From Actinomycetes bacterium (lineage in GTDB: Bacteria; Actinomycetota; Acidimicrobiia; Acidimicrobiales; Microtrichaceae), in NCBI GenBank assembly GCA_023423215.1, contig JAFAFZ010000486.1, forward strand, positions 1 through 8,682: DNA of 8,682 nucleotides. The letters are read 5' to 3'. Positions 6,764 to 8,682 of this stretch are shown one piece after another. Position numbers and translations under genes: made by a program. The notes under the pieces were generated by a model, which saw nothing but the letters and a program-made list of their open reading frames with translations, was not told the DNA's origin and ran no database searches. Positions within the stretch are counted from its first letter, which is position 1. Every line of letters starts with the position of its first letter.

Positions 6764-7636
6764 TCAGTTGGCGGGCTGGTCGAGTCCGAGCTGGCGCACG
6801 ACGTCGAGCACGAACTCGGACCGGTTCAGTCCGTACAGGTGCAGGCCCGGTGCACCGCCGTCGAGCACGCGCTGCGACAGCTCGGCCGCGGCGTCGACCA
6901 CGATGCGGTGGCGATCCTCGTCCGAGGTGGCCGAGTCGATCCGCTCGGCGAGCTGCTCGGGGAACCGGGCGCCCGCCATGGCGGACATGCGGCGCACGCC
7001 GTCGGGGTTCGACAGCGGCATGATGCCCGGCAGCACCGGGGTGTCCGTGCCGTTCGCGGCGAGCTCCTCGACCATGCGGAAGTAGTCGTCCGGATCGAAG
7101 AAGAACTGCGTGACGCCGAAGTCGGCGACCGCGAGCTTGTGGGCCAGGTGCAGCCGGTCCTGCGCACGATCGGTGGAGCGCGGGTGCAGCTCCGGGTGCG
7201 CGGCCACCGCGACGCTGAAGTGGTCGCCGCGGCTGCGCACCAGGTCGACCAGCTCCATGGCGTAGGTGAAGTCACCCTCGGCGGGGCTGCCGTCCTTGGG
7301 CGGATCGCCGGCCAGGGCGAGGATGTTGCGCACGCCGGCGCGGTCGTAGTCGTCCAGCAGCGCCTCGAGCTCGGGCTTGGTGTGCCCGATGCAGGTCAGG
7401 TGGGCCATGGCCGGGTACGACTCGGCCTCGTTGATGCCGACCACCAGGTCGCGGGTGCGGTCCCGGGTCGAGCCGCCGGCGCCGTAGGTCACCGAGACGA
7501 ACGTCAATGGGATCGCCCGCAGCTCCTCGAGCGTGCGCTGCAGGTTGGCGTCCCCGGCCGGCGTCTTGGGCGGGAAGAACTCGACGCTGAGCGTCGGCGC
7601 GGTGGCCTCGTGCAGCAGGTCGGCGATGCGCGGCAT
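6764..7636 (-). CDS. metF: 5,10-methylenetetrahydrofolate reductase
   Basis: A 290-residue FAD-dependent cytosolic enzyme that reduces 5,10-methylene-THF to 5-methyl-THF for methionine synthesis. It is a TIM-barrel protein near the size of E. coli MetF (296) and lacks the SAM-binding regulatory domain of the eukaryotic form. Family motifs run in order: LSVEFFPPKT (16-25), VTYGAGGSTR (49-58), ALAGDPP (107-113), FFFDPDDYFR (178-187), PGIMPLSN (203-210) and LHLYGLNR (265-272). Glu19 and Asp111 match the catalytic Glu28 and Asp120 of E. coli. The ATG at 7636 fits the family N-terminus; the frame is open further upstream, but that part runs through repeats and the opposite gene. There is no Shine-Dalgarno; a -10-like TACTCT ends 7 bp before the A of ATG, so a leaderless mRNA is likely. 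No terminator was seen after the stop at 6764. It appears to be a single-gene unit next to the pilus operon with no functional link. Confidence 0.95.
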   Translation of the reverse strand: MPRIADLLHEATAPTLSVEFFPPKTPAGDANLQRTLEELRAIPLTFVSVTYGAGGSTRDRTRDLVVGINEAESYPAMAHLTCIGHTKPELEALLDDYDRAGVRNILALAGDPPKDGSPAEGDFTYAMELVDLVRSRGDHFSVAVAAHPELHPRSTDRAQDRLHLAHKLAVADFGVTQFFFDPDDYFRMVEELAANGTDTPVLPGIMPLSNPDGVRRMSAMAGARFPEQLAERIDSATSDEDRHRIVVDAAAELSQRVLDGGAPGLHLYGLNRSEFVLDVVRQLGLDQPAN

Positions 7637-7642
7637 CCGAGC

Positions 7643-7648
7643 AGAGTA
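7643..7648 (-). promoter_or_regulatory. metF: -10 box of a likely leaderless metF promoter
   Basis: TACTCT on the minus strand matches the actinobacterial TANNNT -10 pattern. Six bases separate it from the metF ATG, so transcription would start at or next to the A of the start codon. No good -35 box is visible 16-19 bp upstream. The absence of any Shine-Dalgarno sequence before this ATG supports the call. Confidence 0.5.
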
Positions 7649-7693
7649 GTGGCGGTCGTCCCGTCGACCCACGCCGCGGGCCCCGCTCCGCCA

Positions 7694-7742
7694 TCCCCGG
7701 CCCGACCTGTCGCCCAGGCCCACATCCGGGCCCCACCGACCC
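7694..7742. repeat. Intergenic 49-bp direct repeat, copy 1
   Basis: First of two copies 71 bp apart, identical at 47 of 49 positions by eye. The core on the plus strand is TGTCGCCCAGGCCCACATCC and continues. Inside is a hairpin at 7717-7732 (GGCCC, loop ACATCC, GGGCC). The minus strand has four runs of at least three G, so a quadruplex is conceivable. It sits between the divergent metF and AbiEi-like genes. It may belong to a genome-wide intergenic repeat family, which cannot be tested here. Confidence 0.85.
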
Positions 7743-7764
7743 TTCGGCCCGCACCCGCCCCCAG

Positions 7765-7813
7765 TCCCCGACCCGACGTGTCGCCCAGGCCCACATCCGG
7801 GCCCCACCGACCC
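7765..7813. repeat. Intergenic 49-bp direct repeat, copy 2
   Basis: Second copy, in the same orientation as copy 1, with the same hairpin at 7788-7803. The two differences from copy 1 are at 7771 and 7778, near the left end. The 22 bp between the copies (7743-7764) are C-rich and unrelated. The sharp edges suggest a duplicated or inserted element instead of general base bias. Confidence 0.85.
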
Positions 7814-7817
7814 GCCG

Positions 7818-7854
7818 AGCGGGCACGGACGTGGACCGGGCCGACCTGCCCGCT
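7818..7854. repeat. Inverted repeat upstream of the AbiEi-like gene
   Basis: AGCGGGCA at 7818-7825 is the exact reverse complement of TGCCCGCT at 7847-7854, with 21 bp between. It lies 33 bp ahead of the GTG start of the AbiEi-like gene. It could be an operator, but an 8-bp match is not rare in DNA this GC-rich. Confidence 0.4.
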
Positions 7855-7865
7855 GCGCTCCCGCA

Positions 7866-7911
7866 CAGTGCGCGCTGGAGTGGACACGTGATCGTCCTCT
7901 CGAGCGCACTG
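7866..7911. repeat. Inverted repeat spanning the AbiEi-like start codon
   Basis: CAGTGCGC at 7866-7873 is the exact reverse complement of GCGCACTG at 7904-7911, with 30 bp between that include the Shine-Dalgarno sequence and GTG start. Binding here, or pairing in the mRNA, could control the gene. Chance is a real alternative. Confidence 0.35.
7877..7880 (+). promoter_or_regulatory. Shine-Dalgarno of the AbiEi-like gene
   Basis: GGAG on the plus strand, 7 nt before the GTG at 7888. It favours this start over an in-frame GTG at 7831, which has no comparable site. No clear -10 or -35 box was found for this gene in the C-rich gap at 7637-7887. Confidence 0.55.
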
Positions 7912-8682
7912 CGCGACCACCTCGAGGTGCAACACGGCGTGGTGACGCTCGAGCAGTGCCGCGACGACGGACTGACCCGCGCCGAGCTGCGCACGCTCGT
8001 CCGCTCGGGACGGTGGGCACGGCTCGCGCCGTCGATCTACGGGTTGGCCGATCTGAACCCGTCGTGGATGCGGTCGCTGTGGGTCGCCCAGCTCCACGCC
8101 GGCCCGACCTCGTGCATCTCCCACCAGGCCGCAGCCCGCCTGCACGGCTGCGAGGAGGCACCGGCGGATGTCGTGAGCATCACCTGCGCGTCCAACGCTC
8201 GTCACGGACCGTCCGACGTCCAACGCCACCGGACGGACGACCTGCAGACCGATGATGTCGAGATCGTCCAGGGCCTGAGGGTCACGACGCTGGTCCGGAC
8301 GATCATCGACCTGCCCACGGTCATGCACATCGCGACGCTGCGCACCCTGGTCAAGCGCGAGATCGTCGACCAGCGGATCACGGCCGCAGACATCGGCGCA
8401 CGGTTCTTCCAGGTCCACCGGCGGGGACGGCGCGGCAACGCGAAGCTGGCCAGGGTGCTCGACGACGTGGTTCCGGGCGCCGACCTCCCCCGCTCGCGGC
8501 TCGAGCAGCTCCTCGACGAGGTCCTCCGGGTCAGCGGACTGCCCGCTCCCGTGCACGAGTACCCGCTGCCCGGCCGAGGGGCCGTGACCGGGTTCGTCGA
8601 TCGCTGCTGGCCCGAGGCGAAGTGGATCATCGAGGCGGACGGCCGAAGGTGGCACACCCGTCGACTCCGCATGGAGCACGAC
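7888..8682 (+). CDS. AbiEi-type winged-helix protein with DUF559/Vsr-like nuclease domain, 3' end outside the window
   Basis: 265 codons are visible and the gene continues past the window. Residues 5-55 form a winged-helix region (HGVVTLEQCRDDGLTRAELR, later GRWARLAPSIYGL) as in AbiEi antitoxin-like proteins. The middle has the family's SHQAAARLHG (78-87) and LRVTTLVRTIIDL (130-142). From about 202 a DUF559-type domain begins: RLEQLLDEVL, then GFVDRCWPEAKWIIEADGRR, giving Glu206, Asp238, Glu249 and Asp251 as likely metal-site residues of the restriction-endonuclease-like fold. Related proteins of this combined layout are frequent in actinobacteria, often in several copies and without a toxin partner; their role is mostly untested. 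AbiEi proper neutralises the AbiEii nucleotidyltransferase toxin and represses its own operon. No AbiEii gene is visible, though one could follow. The GTG start has GGAG 7 nt ahead. The gene is divergent from metF and shows no link to the pilus operon. Confidence 0.82.
   Translation, partial: MIVLSSALRDHLEVQHGVVTLEQCRDDGLTRAELRTLVRSGRWARLAPSIYGLADLNPSWMRSLWVAQLHAGPTSCISHQAAARLHGCEEAPADVVSITCASNARHGPSDVQRHRTDDLQTDDVEIVQGLRVTTLVRTIIDLPTVMHIATLRTLVKREIVDQRITAADIGARFFQVHRRGRRGNAKLARVLDDVVPGADLPRSRLEQLLDEVLRVSGLPAPVHEYPLPGRGAVTGFVDRCWPEAKWIIEADGRRWHTRRLRMEHD

Noticed and set aside
4413..7085. 890-codon plus-strand open frame opposite pilB
   Set aside because: Same antisense composition, no recognisable domain, and it crosses the pil promoter region and the metF end.
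7694..7813. CRISPR array
   Set aside because: Only two 49-bp units with a single 22-bp spacer and no cas genes; the unit is longer and the spacer shorter than in CRISPR arrays.
7831..7887. Earlier GTG start for the AbiEi-like protein
   Set aside because: The added 19 residues do not resemble the family start, and the GTG at 7888 has GGAG at good spacing.
6602..7891. 429-codon plus-strand open frame opposite metF
   Set aside because: It is antisense to a clear metF and runs through the intergenic repeats; composition is that of a shadow frame.
7637..8161. N-terminal extension of metF in its open frame
   Set aside because: The extra part is Arg/Gly-rich, crosses the repeats and lies antisense to the AbiEi-like gene; family length and N-terminus fit the ATG at 7636.

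Overview
The window is very GC-rich, has tightly packed genes with GTG and TTG starts, and contains one apparently leaderless gene. Together these suggest a high-GC actinobacterium. The gene content would fit Acidimicrobiia or a related lineage, but that placement is an inference and no marker gene here proves it.

Region by region: positions 1-6512 hold a minus-strand type IV pilus (T4P) / type II secretion-like operon, transcribed from right to left. Its order is the extension ATPase (pilB/gspE type, 4452-6512), the inner-membrane platform protein (pilC/gspF type, 3187-4455), a 129-bp gap with a hairpin, then three prepilin-like genes: a small one (2539-3057), a very large modular one (461-2542) and a third cut by the window edge (1-464). 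Four of these five genes are joined in 4-bp stop/start overlaps (ATGA at 4452-4455, ATGA at 2539-2542, GTGA at 461-464), so the unit is almost certainly co-transcribed and partly translationally coupled. A candidate promoter with a perfect TTGACA -35 box lies at 6661-6690, giving a leader of about 142 nt before a TTG start with a good Shine-Dalgarno sequence.

Upstream, also on the minus strand, is metF (5,10-methylenetetrahydrofolate reductase, 6764-7636). It looks independent of the pilus operon: a 251-bp gap containing the pil promoter separates them, and its ATG sits where a leaderless transcript would begin. The second 251-bp gap (7637-7887) separates metF from a divergent plus-strand gene and holds two near-identical 49-bp direct repeats, each with a hairpin, plus inverted repeats near the start of the plus gene.

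That plus-strand gene (7888 to beyond the window end) encodes an AbiEi-type winged-helix protein with a DUF559/Vsr-like nuclease-type C-terminus.

How the parts work together: PilB powers and PilC anchors the assembly of prepilins into a fibre. The three prepilins look like minor or tip subunits rather than the major pilin. The 693-residue modular prepilin, carrying PKD/Ig/FN3-like modules behind a canonical GFTxxE class III leader, is the best candidate for a surface-exposed adhesin at the fibre tip and the most unusual item in the window. No major pilin, prepilin peptidase, PilT, PilM, PilN or PilO is visible here; they would have to lie elsewhere.
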